Source of the DNA: an uncultured bacterium
GTDB lineage: Bacteria > Actinomycetota > Coriobacteriia > Coriobacteriales > Atopobiaceae
DNA: 15,127 nucleotides
Assembly (NCBI GenBank): GCA_905214865.1
Contig: CAJMNO010000039.1
Span: 1 to 15,127 of the forward strand
Reading direction: 5' to 3'
A program made the translations under genes and the position numbers. The notes beneath the pieces are model-generated. The model saw only the letters and a program-made list of their open reading frames with translations. It searched no databases and had not been told where the DNA came from. Below are positions 6,571 through 13,589 of the stretch, one piece after another; positions within the stretch are counted from its first letter, which is position 1; each line of letters starts with the position of its first letter.

Positions 6571-7851
6571 ATGGCAGACAACGCACGTAGGCAAGGTTCC
6601 CACTTCTCCGGCCAGGCGCAGCCCCGGCGGGGGAGCGCGCCCTCCCGGCGGGAGCGGCCCCGCCCGGCATCGTCGGGACGACCGGCGGCGCGAGGCGAGG
6701 GGAAGGGACAGCCGAAGCGCGCGCACTACCAGGGCAGGGTCTCAGAACGCACCGCCCGTGCGACCCAGAGCGCCCATCACAGGACGCCAGGCGAGAGCCA
6801 CGAGCGCCGCACCCGCCACCGCTGGGTGGGCGTGGTGCTCGTCCTCGTCGCGCTCGTCGCCGTGGGCGGGGTCGGCTACCTCGCCTACCGTCACTTCTCC
6901 AATGCCGGCCAGGGCAGCACGCAGCAGGTGCAGAGCGGCCAGCAGGTGTCGGTGACCATCCCCGAGGGCTCGGATGCGTCGAGCATCGCCAAGATCCTGA
7001 TGGACGCAGGCGTCATCTCCGACTCCTCCGCCTTCTTCAAGGAAGTGCAGTCCCAGCAGGCAGAGTCGAGCATGAAGAGCGGCTCGTACGACCTCATGAC
7101 TGGCGCCAACCTCTCGGAGCTCGTGCGCCAGCTCGTCGCCGGCCCCAACTCCACCTCCAAGAGGATCACGCTCGCCGAGGGGCTCACGGTCGCCCAGACC
7201 GCGTCAAAGGTCGAGAGCACCCTGGGCATCTCATCAGACGACTTCACCAACCAGGCCAAGGCGTCCAATTACGTGAGCGACTACGACTTCCTCTCCGGGG
7301 CGGCCAACGACTCGCTGGAGGGCTTCCTGTACGGGAGCACCTACGACTTTGGCGACACCGACATGTCCTCTGACACCGTGATCCGCGCCATGCTCGACCA
7401 GTACAAGGCAAACGTGGCGTCCCTCGACTTCGCCACCGCCGAGGCGAGCATCAAGGAGAAGTACGGCGTCACGGTGAGCGACTACGACATCCTCACCATC
7501 GCCTCGATCATCGAGAAGGAGGCCCTCACCGACGACGACCGGACCAAGATCGCCTCGGTGCTGTACAACCGCCTCAAGGCGGGGATGGCGCTCCAGAGCG
7601 ACGCGACCATGGGCTACGTGACGGGTGGCACGGTCACGGCGGACGACCTCAAGACCCAGAGCCCCTACAACACCTACCTCAACAAGGGACTGCCGCCCAC
7701 GCCCATCTGCAGTCCCAGCCTCGCCTCGATCAAGGCGGCGCTCGCGCCGGCGGACACCAACTACTACTACTTCTGGATCACCGAGAGCGAGCACGTGTTC
7801 TCCGAGACGTACGAGGAGCACCAGAAGGCCATCGCCAATGCGACGCAATAG
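6571..7851 (+). CDS. mltG: endolytic murein transglycosylase MltG
   Basis: MltG cleaves nascent peptidoglycan at the membrane and is thought to set glycan strand length. The 426-residue protein has a cytoplasmic tail of about 85 residues, very rich in Arg, Gly, Pro and Ser, then one membrane helix (about 86-106, WVGVVLVLVALVAVGGVGYL). The extracellular part starts with a LysM-like region (VSVTIPEGSDASSIAKIL). The YceG domain carries TIASIIEKEALTDDDRTKIA, with the expected catalytic Glu at 315, followed by VLYNRLKAGMALQSDATMGY, YNTYLNKGLPPTPICSPS and the NYYYFW end segment. The motifs are intact and the enzyme is probably active. The start at 6571 has only AGG six bases upstream; an ATG at 6532 would overlap ruvX. 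The next gene overlaps it by 14 bases. The long basic tail is an added feature that may bind partners or nucleic acid. Confidence 0.95.
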   Translation: MADNARRQGSHFSGQAQPRRGSAPSRRERPRPASSGRPAARGEGKGQPKRAHYQGRVSERTARATQSAHHRTPGESHERRTRHRWVGVVLVLVALVAVGGVGYLAYRHFSNAGQGSTQQVQSGQQVSVTIPEGSDASSIAKILMDAGVISDSSAFFKEVQSQQAESSMKSGSYDLMTGANLSELVRQLVAGPNSTSKRITLAEGLTVAQTASKVESTLGISSDDFTNQAKASNYVSDYDFLSGAANDSLEGFLYGSTYDFGDTDMSSDTVIRAMLDQYKANVASLDFATAEASIKEKYGVTVSDYDILTIASIIEKEALTDDDRTKIASVLYNRLKAGMALQSDATMGYVTGGTVTADDLKTQSPYNTYLNKGLPPTPICSPSLASIKAALAPADTNYYYFWITESEHVFSETYEEHQKAIANATQ

Positions 7852-8383
7852 GCGGCTTACGCCGAGGGGCCTCCTCTCGGCGGACCGCTACATTGCGTCC
7901 GTCGACCTCATCGACGTGGGATGGCTCCTCGACGAGGGAATACGCTGCGTCCTCCTCGACCGCGACAACACCTGCGTGCCGCGCGACAGCTGGGTCACCC
8001 CACCAGCCATCCTGGAGTGGCTCGACCGGGTGCATGCCGCGGACATCTACACCTGCCTTGTCTCCAACAACTTCCACGGCTCGGACGTCGAGCGCTCTGC
8101 GAGGGCGCTGGGCAGCGACGCGGTCCATCACGCCATGAAGCCCCTGCCGTTCGCCGTGTGGGCGGCGCTCAGGAGGGAGGGCGCGACCCCGGAGGAGGCG
8201 GTTCTCGTGGGAGACCAGCTCTACACCGACATGGCGGCGGGCAACCTCGCCGGGGTCAGGACCATCCTCGTGAGGCCGCAGTCCACCCGGGACCTGTGGT
8301 ACACGCTCATACTCAGGCGCTTTGAGCGACTGGTGCTGGGCGACCGCCACTTTGAGGGGGAGGGTCGGCCGGACCGGCGCTGA
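7838..8383 (+). CDS. YqeG family HAD-IIIA phosphatase
   Basis: The 181-residue cytoplasmic protein has all the haloacid dehalogenase signatures. Motif I is LLDRDNTCVPRD, with nucleophile D41 and general acid D43. Motif II is the Ser in CLVSNN (S76). The motif III Lys is in AMKPLPFAVW (K101). Motif IV is VLVGDQLYTDMAAGN (D126, D131). The YIASVDLIDVGWLLDEGIR opening and the length fit the YqeG subfamily, related to phosphatidylglycerophosphate phosphatase and often found near ribosome-assembly or aro genes. The natural substrate is unproved. The ATG at 7838 has AGAAGG nine bases upstream and overlaps mltG by 14 bases, showing translational coupling. It appears to be the last gene of the alaS operon; a new promoter lies before aroK. 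Confidence 0.85.
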   Translation: MRRNRRLTPRGLLSADRYIASVDLIDVGWLLDEGIRCVLLDRDNTCVPRDSWVTPPAILEWLDRVHAADIYTCLVSNNFHGSDVERSARALGSDAVHHAMKPLPFAVWAALRREGATPEEAVLVGDQLYTDMAAGNLAGVRTILVRPQSTRDLWYTLILRRFERLVLGDRHFEGEGRPDRR

Positions 8384-8448
8384 GTCCCTCGCTCTCCCGC
8401 GACCGTCCCGGCCCATCCGCGTGCCCCGGTGGGAAGCGCGTCGCCAGA

Positions 8449-8457
8449 TGCTAGAAT
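8449..8457 (+). promoter_or_regulatory. extended -10 promoter (TGC TAGAAT) for the aroK operon
   Basis: TAGAAT (8452-8457) is preceded by TGC in the 111-base gap between the yqeG-like gene and aroK. Transcription would begin near 8464. No -35 match is seen. The pattern matches the one before the AI-2E gene (2064-2072). Confidence 0.5.
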
Positions 8458-8494
8458 CGTCTGCGGCAAAGTCGGCTGACTTCGTTGGGACGCA

Positions 8495-9052
8495 ATGGCG
8501 CAGTGCGGACAGGACGAGAGGGGCTATGTGGTGCACCAGGGGTGCGACCACATCTTCTTCGTGGGCTTCCACGGCGCCGGCAAGTCCACGCTCGCCCGCA
8601 ACCTGGGCTGCCTCTTCCATCGCGACTACGTGGACACCGACCGCCTCGTGGAGCGCATGGCGGGCAAGAGCGTGTGCGCGGTCTTCGCCGAGGAGGGCGC
8701 CCCGGCCCTGCGCGCCCGGGAGGCGGCGGCCCTGAGGTGCCTCGCCGGACGCAAGTCGCTGCTCGTGAGCTGCGGCGGTGGGATCGTCGAGGGCGGGGAG
8801 AGCTGCCGGCTGATGCACGCCATGGGGACGGTGGTGTACCTGGACGGCTCCTTCGAGGACTCGCTCAGGCAGATCCAGCACCCCGAGATCCGCCCCGACT
8901 TTGCGACGGTCGAGGGTGCGCGCCGCCTGTACCGGCTCCGCAGGCCGCTCTACGAGCGCGAGGCGGACCTCGTTGTCGACATCAGGAACAAGACGTTCGA
9001 GCAGGTGTGCTCCGAGGCGGGCCAGCTGCTCTGGGAGAAGGGCCTACTATGA
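8495..9052 (+). CDS. aroK: shikimate kinase
   Basis: Shikimate kinase phosphorylates shikimate in the chorismate pathway. The 185-residue protein has Walker A GFHGAGKST (24-32), DTD for shikimate and Mg binding (47-49), the conserved Arg of the usual FRxxE motif within ALRARE (R73), GGG (94-96), a lid region with RP (133-134) and the late RRPLYEREAD (149-158). The core residues for ATP and shikimate binding are therefore present, although FR has become LR. The ATG at 8495 has a poor ribosome site, while GTG at 8531 has GAGAGGGG seven bases upstream, so the true protein may start at V13 and be 173 residues, closer to the family norm. Its stop overlaps the next start (ATGA), so the two products are made together. 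The shikimate branch may not be complete, because the coupled aroB partner looks catalytically dead. Confidence 0.88.
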   Translation: MAQCGQDERGYVVHQGCDHIFFVGFHGAGKSTLARNLGCLFHRDYVDTDRLVERMAGKSVCAVFAEEGAPALRAREAAALRCLAGRKSLLVSCGGGIVEGGESCRLMHAMGTVVYLDGSFEDSLRQIQHPEIRPDFATVEGARRLYRLRRPLYEREADLVVDIRNKTFEQVCSEAGQLLWEKGLL

Positions 9053-10182
9053 GCGAAGAGAAGAGCCAGGTCGTGAGGCAGTGGGTGTCCATGCCCGGCG
9101 GCTCGTGCGACGTGCGCATTGGGGCCGGCCTCGTGGAGGGGCTGGGGTCGCTCCTGCGCTCCGCAGTCGGGACCCCGCACGCCTGCGCGCTCGTGACCGC
9201 GCAGGGTGGGGACGCTCGCCTGGAGGAGAGGCTCAGGAGGCAGCTCACCGACGGCGGCTTCGCCGTGAGCCAGATCCACGTGGCCTCCGGGCGAGACGCG
9301 CGCGGCTGGGATGCCCTCGGGTCTCTCCTCGACGGCCTTGGCGAGGCGGGGATCACCTGCGACGACCTGCTGCTGGTTGCGGGCGACGTCGACATGCTCT
9401 CGCTGGGGAGTGCCGCCGCCTCCTGCTGGTGCGGCGGCGTGCCGCTGGCGGGTCTGCCCACCGACCTCGACGCGATGGTCGAGTCCCCCTGCTCCCCGCG
9501 CTCCATCGCCGCAGGTGGGAGGGACCGCATGGTCTCGCTCAGGCCGAGCATGCGCTACCTGCTGTGCGACCCCGAGGAGATGGACCTCGACCTGGGATCC
9601 GAGACGTCCCTGCTCGCGCGTGCGATCTTCGCCGCCTCGGCCGTCGCCGAGTCCGACAAGGCGTTCGAGGAGCTGTGGGACGGCACGCCGCAGTACATGG
9701 GCGGCGGCGAGGGCGCCGGTGACGCGATCCTCGCCCAGGCGCTGACGTCGCTCAAGACGCGCGGGTACATGGTGTCGTCGACCTCGCTGGCAACCCGCCA
9801 GGCCTCGACCTACGCCTTCGACTTCGCGTGGGCGATGTCCGCTGAGCTGCCCGACGTCCCCCTCTCCACGCTCGTCGCCGAGGGTATGCGCTTTGCCGGC
9901 CGGCTTTCCGTTGCGCAGGAGAAGATCTCGGTGGACGACATGCTCGCCCAGGACGAGCTCCTGGAGCGCCTGGGGCTCCCGTACCTCTCCTGCAGCATGG
10001 AGCCCTCGCGCATGGTGGAGACGCTCAGGAGGGAGCGGTTCCAGAGGAGCGGCAGGTTCCTCCTCGCCATCCCCCAGAAGCTGGGGCGGGTGAGGCTGTC
10101 GTCGGTCGACGACGACCTGCTGCTGGAGCACGTCACCGCCTGGTGCCAGACGCACCAGCCGCAGGAGGGCGCCGAGGCCTGA
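9049..10182 (+). CDS. AroB-like protein, dehydroquinate synthase fold without the catalytic signatures
   Basis: The position right after aroK, the 377-residue length and short shared stretches (LPTDLDAMVES, LVAEGM followed by RLS, SGRFLLAIPQKLG) mark it as a dehydroquinate synthase relative. The family signatures are nevertheless missing. The NAD-binding GGGVxGD motif reads AGDVDM (111-116). PTTLLAxVDSSxGGK is replaced by PTDLDAMVESPCSPR (137-151). The His-rich GHTxGHAxE metal site corresponds to AFDFAWAMSAE (256-266) with no His, and HGEAVAxGM to LSTLVAEGM (272-280), again without His. The Glu ligand in the AExxK segment also seems lost (around 190). Zinc binding and the normal reaction are therefore unlikely. 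The frame is intact, with the ordinary GC-rich codons, a good ribosome site (GAAGGG, 9037-9042) and a 4-base ATGA overlap with aroK, so it is not simply decaying. A structural, regulatory or new catalytic role is possible. Homology is fairly sure; function is unknown. Confidence 0.65.
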   Translation: MSEEKSQVVRQWVSMPGGSCDVRIGAGLVEGLGSLLRSAVGTPHACALVTAQGGDARLEERLRRQLTDGGFAVSQIHVASGRDARGWDALGSLLDGLGEAGITCDDLLLVAGDVDMLSLGSAAASCWCGGVPLAGLPTDLDAMVESPCSPRSIAAGGRDRMVSLRPSMRYLLCDPEEMDLDLGSETSLLARAIFAASAVAESDKAFEELWDGTPQYMGGGEGAGDAILAQALTSLKTRGYMVSSTSLATRQASTYAFDFAWAMSAELPDVPLSTLVAEGMRFAGRLSVAQEKISVDDMLAQDELLERLGLPYLSCSMEPSRMVETLRRERFQRSGRFLLAIPQKLGRVRLSSVDDDLLLEHVTAWCQTHQPQEGAEA

Positions 10183-10228
10183 GGCCGCCGGCAACGGAAC
10201 TATTGGTAACACGTCATTGGGAGGAACC

Positions 10229-11353
10229 ATGGCAGACGCACAGGCATGCGCGGGCAGGGTAACCCGCTTCCGCGATCTCATGGCCCGCATGGGCTACGAC
10301 GCGGCGATCGTCAGGAACAACGCGGACCTGAGGTGGCTCACGGGGTCCGAGAGGACCTTCGACGACGAGGTGGCGCACACCGCCTTCATCACGGCGGACG
10401 GCCTCTGGCTGCACACCGACTCGCGCTACTACGGCATCTTCCTCGACCGCATGGGGAAGGAGACGCCCTGGCAGATCGACGAGGACGTGATCGACCCCGC
10501 CCAGTGGGCGGCGGACCACGCCCGCGACGCCCGCTCCAGGGTCGTTGCCGTCGAGGACACCTGCGACCTCGCGTTCTTCGACGCCTTCGGGGCTGCGTGC
10601 CTGGCCGACGGCGTCGAGTGCCTGATCCCCCGCATGCACGGGTTCATCGCCGACCTCCGCATGGTGAAGGACGACGAGGAGCTCTCGCTGCTCCAGAGGG
10701 CGCAGGACATCACCGACGACGCGTTCCGCCACATCGTCGAGTACATCAAGCCCGGTCTCACCGAGCAGCAGGTGCGCGCGGAGCTGGACAACTACATGCT
10801 CACGCACGGGGCGGACAACGTCTCGTTCGAGACGATCATCGCCGCCGGCCCCAACGGCGCCAACCCGCATGCCCGCCCGAGCGAGTATGTGCTGCGCGAG
10901 GGCGACATGGTCGTGATGGACTACGGCGCCCTGTACCACGACTACCACGCCGACATGACCCGCACGGTGTGCGTGGGCAAGGCGGGGGAGGAGCAGCGCT
11001 GCGTCTACGACGTCGTGCGCAGGACCAACGAGGAGTGCCAGGCGGCCGCGCACGGTGGCGTCAACGGCCTCGACATGCAGAACCTTGCGGTCAAGATCAT
11101 CTCCGACGCCGGGTACGGCGAGTACTTCGGCCACGGGCTGGGGCATGGCGTGGGACTCCAGATCCACGAGAACCCGGGCTTCAGCAGGCACTACGACCGC
11201 GTGGTCCCCTCCGGCTCCATCGTCACCATCGAGCCGGGCATCTACCTTCCGGGCAAGTTCGGCGTGCGCGTCGAGGACTGCGGCGTGGTGGCAGAGGACG
11301 GCTACCACCCCTTCTCCAAGATCCCGCACGACCTGGTCGAGATTCCCTGCTAG
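10229..11353 (+). CDS. pepP: M24 family Xaa-Pro aminopeptidase
   Basis: This cytoplasmic metallopeptidase removes N-terminal residues that precede proline. The 374-residue protein has a creatinase-type N-terminal domain (about 10-140) and a pita-bread M24 domain. The five metal ligands are visible: D231 (MVVMDYGALY), D242 (HADMTRT), H306 (FGHGLGHGVGL), E335 (TIEPGIYL) and E349 (VRVEDCG). FETIIAAGPNGANPHARPS matches the usual substrate-pocket segment. The ATG at 10229 has GGGAGGA at 10219-10225. It lies 46 bases after the AroB-like gene, in the common aroK-aroB-pepP order. That order usually continues with efp, which is absent here: a terminator follows instead. It could act on other proline dipeptides (prolidase, PepQ); the two are hard to separate by eye. 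Confidence 0.92.
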   Translation: MADAQACAGRVTRFRDLMARMGYDAAIVRNNADLRWLTGSERTFDDEVAHTAFITADGLWLHTDSRYYGIFLDRMGKETPWQIDEDVIDPAQWAADHARDARSRVVAVEDTCDLAFFDAFGAACLADGVECLIPRMHGFIADLRMVKDDEELSLLQRAQDITDDAFRHIVEYIKPGLTEQQVRAELDNYMLTHGADNVSFETIIAAGPNGANPHARPSEYVLREGDMVVMDYGALYHDYHADMTRTVCVGKAGEEQRCVYDVVRRTNEECQAAAHGGVNGLDMQNLAVKIISDAGYGEYFGHGLGHGVGLQIHENPGFSRHYDRVVPSGSIVTIEPGIYLPGKFGVRVEDCGVVAEDGYHPFSKIPHDLVEIPC

Positions 11354-11395
11354 CCGGAGGGTGGCGCGTCTCTCCCCTCAATCGGTCGCTAAACG

Positions 11396-11429
11396 AGGCC
11401 CCCGTCACTGTCAAGTGCCGGGGCCTTTC
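11396..11429 (+). terminator. intrinsic terminator after pepP
   Basis: AGGCCCC (11396-11402) pairs with GGGGCCT (11420-11426), and inside it CACT (11406-11409) pairs with AGTG (11414-11417) around the tetraloop GTCA. TTT follows at once. It lies 43 bases after the pepP stop. Confidence 0.75.
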
Positions 11430-11588
11430 CGTCCGTCAGGAGTGGGAGGAAATGCCGAAGGCATGAGCGTATGAGGCGCAAGATGCACTTGACGCAGCGT
11501 GAGGGTCAAACCAGTGAGTGGGGGAGAGGTACCGCTTACGGTTAAAATGCGACCGCTCAAACCGAAAGCCCCCACATGTTTGAACAAT

Positions 11589-11605
11589 TTTACCCGCGTT
11601 TACCC
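11589..11605 (+). promoter_or_regulatory. direct repeat TTTACCC, one helical turn apart
   Basis: TTTACCC is present at 11589-11595 and 11599-11605, spaced exactly 10 bases. The pair covers the expected -35 area of a promoter whose -35 is poor, a usual place for an activator. Confidence 0.4.
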
Positions 11606-11624
11606 AAATCCTGAAAACGCTCGC

Positions 11625-11630
11625 TATACT
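11625..11630 (+). promoter_or_regulatory. -10 element (TATACT) of the PTS operon promoter
   Basis: TATACT matches the consensus at 5 of 6 bases. Transcription would begin near 11637, with a leader of about 103 bases. The -35 region (around 11602) reads ACCCAA, far from TTGACA, which suggests that the promoter needs help. Confidence 0.55.
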
Positions 11631-11739
11631 AGCTTTTGTGGATGAAAGGTGAAGGACTTGTTCAAGTGCTGTGAAGGGGTCCGACGTCTCTTCCGCGTGT
11701 CCTAATGGTGCAAGGGAAGCAAAGTAAGGAGGAAGTTGG

Positions 11740-12726
11740 ATGGTCGGTATTGTTCTAGCCAGCCACGGCAAGTTCGCCGAGGGCATCAAGGAGTCGGGCA
11801 GTATGATCTTCGGCCCCCAGGAAGATGTGGCTGCCGTCGTCCTGACGCCCGACATGGGTCCCGACGACATGCACCAGAAGCTGCTTGACGCGATCTCCAC
11901 CTTCAACGACCAGGAGCATGTGCTGTTCCTGGTCGACCTGTGGGGAGGGACGCCCTTCAACCAGGTTTCCCGTCTCATCAGCGAGGAGGGGCATGAGGAC
12001 TGGGTTGCCATCACCGGTCTCAACCTGCCCATGCTCGTTTCCGCGTACGGTTCCCGCATGGGAGCCGAAACCGCGGTCGACGTGATGAAGGAGGTCTATC
12101 CCGAGGCGAGGGACGGAATCAAGGTCAAGCCCGAGGAGCTTCAGCCTGCCAGCGCAGAGGCTCCCGCAGCCCCCGCTCCCGCAGCGGCAGCCGTCAGCGC
12201 CATTCCCGAGGGCACGGTTCTCGGCGACGGCCACATCCACTACGCGTACGTCCGCATCGATACCCGCCTGCTTCACGGCCAGGTTGCCACGGCATGGACC
12301 AAGCAGGTCCAGCCCGACCGAATCCTGGTTGTCTCGGACGCCGTCTCGCACGACGACCTCCGCAAGAACATGATCATCCAGGCGGCCCCTCCCGGAGTCC
12401 ACGTCCACGTCATCCCCATCTCAAAGCTCATCGAGGTCGACAAGGACCCGCGCTTCGGTGCCACCAAGGCGATGGTGCTCTTCGAGACGCCGCAGGACCT
12501 GCTGCGTGCCGAGGAGGGAGGCGTCAAGTTCCCCGAGGTGTGCATCGGCTCCATGGCCGCTACCGCGGAGAAGACTGTCATCAACCAGGCGATAGCCTGC
12601 GACGAAGACGACGTCAAGACGCTGAAGGCGATCCGCGACAACGGCACGCACTTCTACGTCCAAAAGGTCCCCTCTGATCACGTTGATGACATCTGGGCTC
12701 TTCTCAAAGAGAAGAACATGGCCTAA
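11740..12726 (+). CDS. manX: mannose-family PTS fused IIAB component
   Basis: This cytoplasmic phosphocarrier takes phosphate from HPr and passes it to the incoming sugar. The 328-residue protein has an EIIA domain (about 1-130) opening with IVLASHGKFAEGI, where H9 is the first phosphorylation site. VDLWGGTPFNQ follows. An Ala/Pro linker (about 137-155) joins it to an EIIB domain starting at VRIDTRLLHGQVATAW, with H179 as the second site. This is the fused arrangement of ManX/ManL. AAGGAGG (11726-11732) is an ideal ribosome site, seven bases from the ATG. IIC follows after 29 bases. Members of this family carry mannose, glucose, fructose or amino sugars; the close match of the IIC to glucose/mannose ManL-M-N systems favours that range, but the substrate is not proved. 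Confidence 0.95.
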   Translation: MVGIVLASHGKFAEGIKESGSMIFGPQEDVAAVVLTPDMGPDDMHQKLLDAISTFNDQEHVLFLVDLWGGTPFNQVSRLISEEGHEDWVAITGLNLPMLVSAYGSRMGAETAVDVMKEVYPEARDGIKVKPEELQPASAEAPAAPAPAAAAVSAIPEGTVLGDGHIHYAYVRIDTRLLHGQVATAWTKQVQPDRILVVSDAVSHDDLRKNMIIQAAPPGVHVHVIPISKLIEVDKDPRFGATKAMVLFETPQDLLRAEEGGVKFPEVCIGSMAATAEKTVINQAIACDEDDVKTLKAIRDNGTHFYVQKVPSDHVDDIWALLKEKNMA

Positions 12727-12755
12727 GGGCCCCGATAGGGAGAAGGAGGAAGTTC

Positions 12756-13571
12756 ATGAATCCTATTTCGACCGTGCTTGTCGTCATAGTGGCATTCCTG
12801 GCAGGTATGGAAGGCATCCTGGACGAGTGGGAGTTCCACCAGCCGATCGTTGCCTGCACGCTGATCGGGCTCGTCTGCGGGCACCCCACCGAGGGCATCA
12901 TCCTGGGCGGCAGCCTGCAGCTCATGGCACTGGGCTGGGCCAACATCGGCGCGGCCGTCGCGCCCGACGCGGCGCTCGCCTCCGTCGCCTCCGGCATCAT
13001 CCTGATGCTGGCGCTCAACGGCGGCACCACCGACGTCACCGGTGCCATCAACACGGCAATCGGCGCCGCGACCGCGCTGTCCGTCGCAGGCCTGTTCCTC
13101 ACCATGATCTGCCGTACGCTCGCCATCCCCATCGTCCACGCAATGGACGCCGCGGCCGAGAAGGCCGACTTCGGGGCCATCGACCGGCTCCAGATCGGCG
13201 CCATCTGCATGCAGGGTGCACGTATCGCCATCCCCGCCGCCGCCCTGTGCTTCATCCCCGCGGCCGCTGTCACCTCGGTCCTGAACGCGATGCCCGTCTG
13301 GCTCTCCGGCGGCATGACCGTCGGCGGTGGCATGGTCGCCGCAGTCGGCTACGCCATGGTCATCAACATGATGGCCACGAAGGAGACCTGGCCGTTCTTC
13401 GTCCTCGGCTTCGTCCTGGCAACCCTGAGCGAGCTCACGCTCATCGCCCTTGGCCTCATCGGTGGCTGCCTGGCCATCCTCTACCTTGGCCTCAAGGACC
13501 TTGCCAAGGAGGGTGCCGGCGCCGCTGGCTCTGGCGATCCCCTCGGTGACATCCTGGACGACTACGAGTAG
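12756..13571 (+). CDS. manY: mannose-family PTS IIC component
   Basis: This 271-residue integral membrane protein forms the sugar channel with IID. The opening MNPISTVLVVIVAFLAGMEG and the stretches FHQPIVACTLIGLV and GWANIGAAVAPDAALASVAS are strongly conserved in ManY/ManM. Several more hydrophobic segments follow (SGGMTVGGGMVAAVGYAMVI, ELTLIALGLIGGCLAIL). The last 20 residues are acidic and cytoplasmic. The ribosome site AAGGAGGA (12743-12750), with the AGTT after it, repeats the IIAB site almost exactly. IID begins 18 bases after the stop. The gene is complete with no odd features. Confidence 0.95.
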   Translation: MNPISTVLVVIVAFLAGMEGILDEWEFHQPIVACTLIGLVCGHPTEGIILGGSLQLMALGWANIGAAVAPDAALASVASGIILMLALNGGTTDVTGAINTAIGAATALSVAGLFLTMICRTLAIPIVHAMDAAAEKADFGAIDRLQIGAICMQGARIAIPAAALCFIPAAAVTSVLNAMPVWLSGGMTVGGGMVAAVGYAMVINMMATKETWPFFVLGFVLATLSELTLIALGLIGGCLAILYLGLKDLAKEGAGAAGSGDPLGDILDDYE

Positions 13572-13589
13572 GAAGGGGAGTGAATAGAC

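Larger units (their letters stand above)
11580..11665 (+). repeat. inverted pair TTGAACAA / TTGTTCAA flanking the PTS promoter
   Basis: TTGAACAA (11580-11587) and its reverse complement TTGTTCAA (11658-11665) lie either side of the -10 at 11625. The downstream copy is the centre of a longer palindrome, ACTTGTTCAAGT (11656-11667), about 20-30 bases after the expected transcription start. The layout suits a repressor binding both sites. The regulator is unknown. Confidence 0.4.
11410..11669 (+). repeat. three copies of TCAAGTGC upstream of the PTS operon
   Basis: GTCAAGTGC occurs at 11410-11418. Its exact inverted copy, GCACTTGAC, is at 11485-11493. TTCAAGTGC (8 of 9 identical) is at 11661-11669. 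A given 8-mer on either strand is expected about 0.01 times in a region this size, so three copies suggest sites for one regulator. The first also forms part of the pepP terminator hairpin. Confidence 0.4.
11354..11739 (+). other. 386-base intergenic regulatory region before the PTS operon
   Basis: No open frame here looks like a gene. The region holds an intrinsic terminator (11396-11429), three copies of an 8-base motif (TCAAGTGC), a direct repeat TTTACCC, a TATACT -10 element, an inverted pair TTGAACAA/TTGTTCAA and a leader of about 100 bases ending in a strong ribosome site. The base composition drops to a lower GC level between about 11540 and 11640, typical of a regulated promoter. Confidence 0.7.

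Noticed and set aside
10246..11466. 406-codon + strand frame overlapping pepP
   Set aside because: pepP in the other frame has all five metal ligands; this frame is Arg/Pro/Gly/His-rich with no domain.
11479..11516. Hairpin formed by CACTTGAC and GTCAA with AGTG nearby
   Set aside because: Pairing is interrupted and the 11-base loop makes it weak; the TCAAGTGC motif explains the sequence more simply.
11354..11739. Sigma-54 promoter of the LevR/ManR type before the PTS operon
   Set aside because: No TGGCAC-N5-TTGCA element is present; TATACT is a better candidate.
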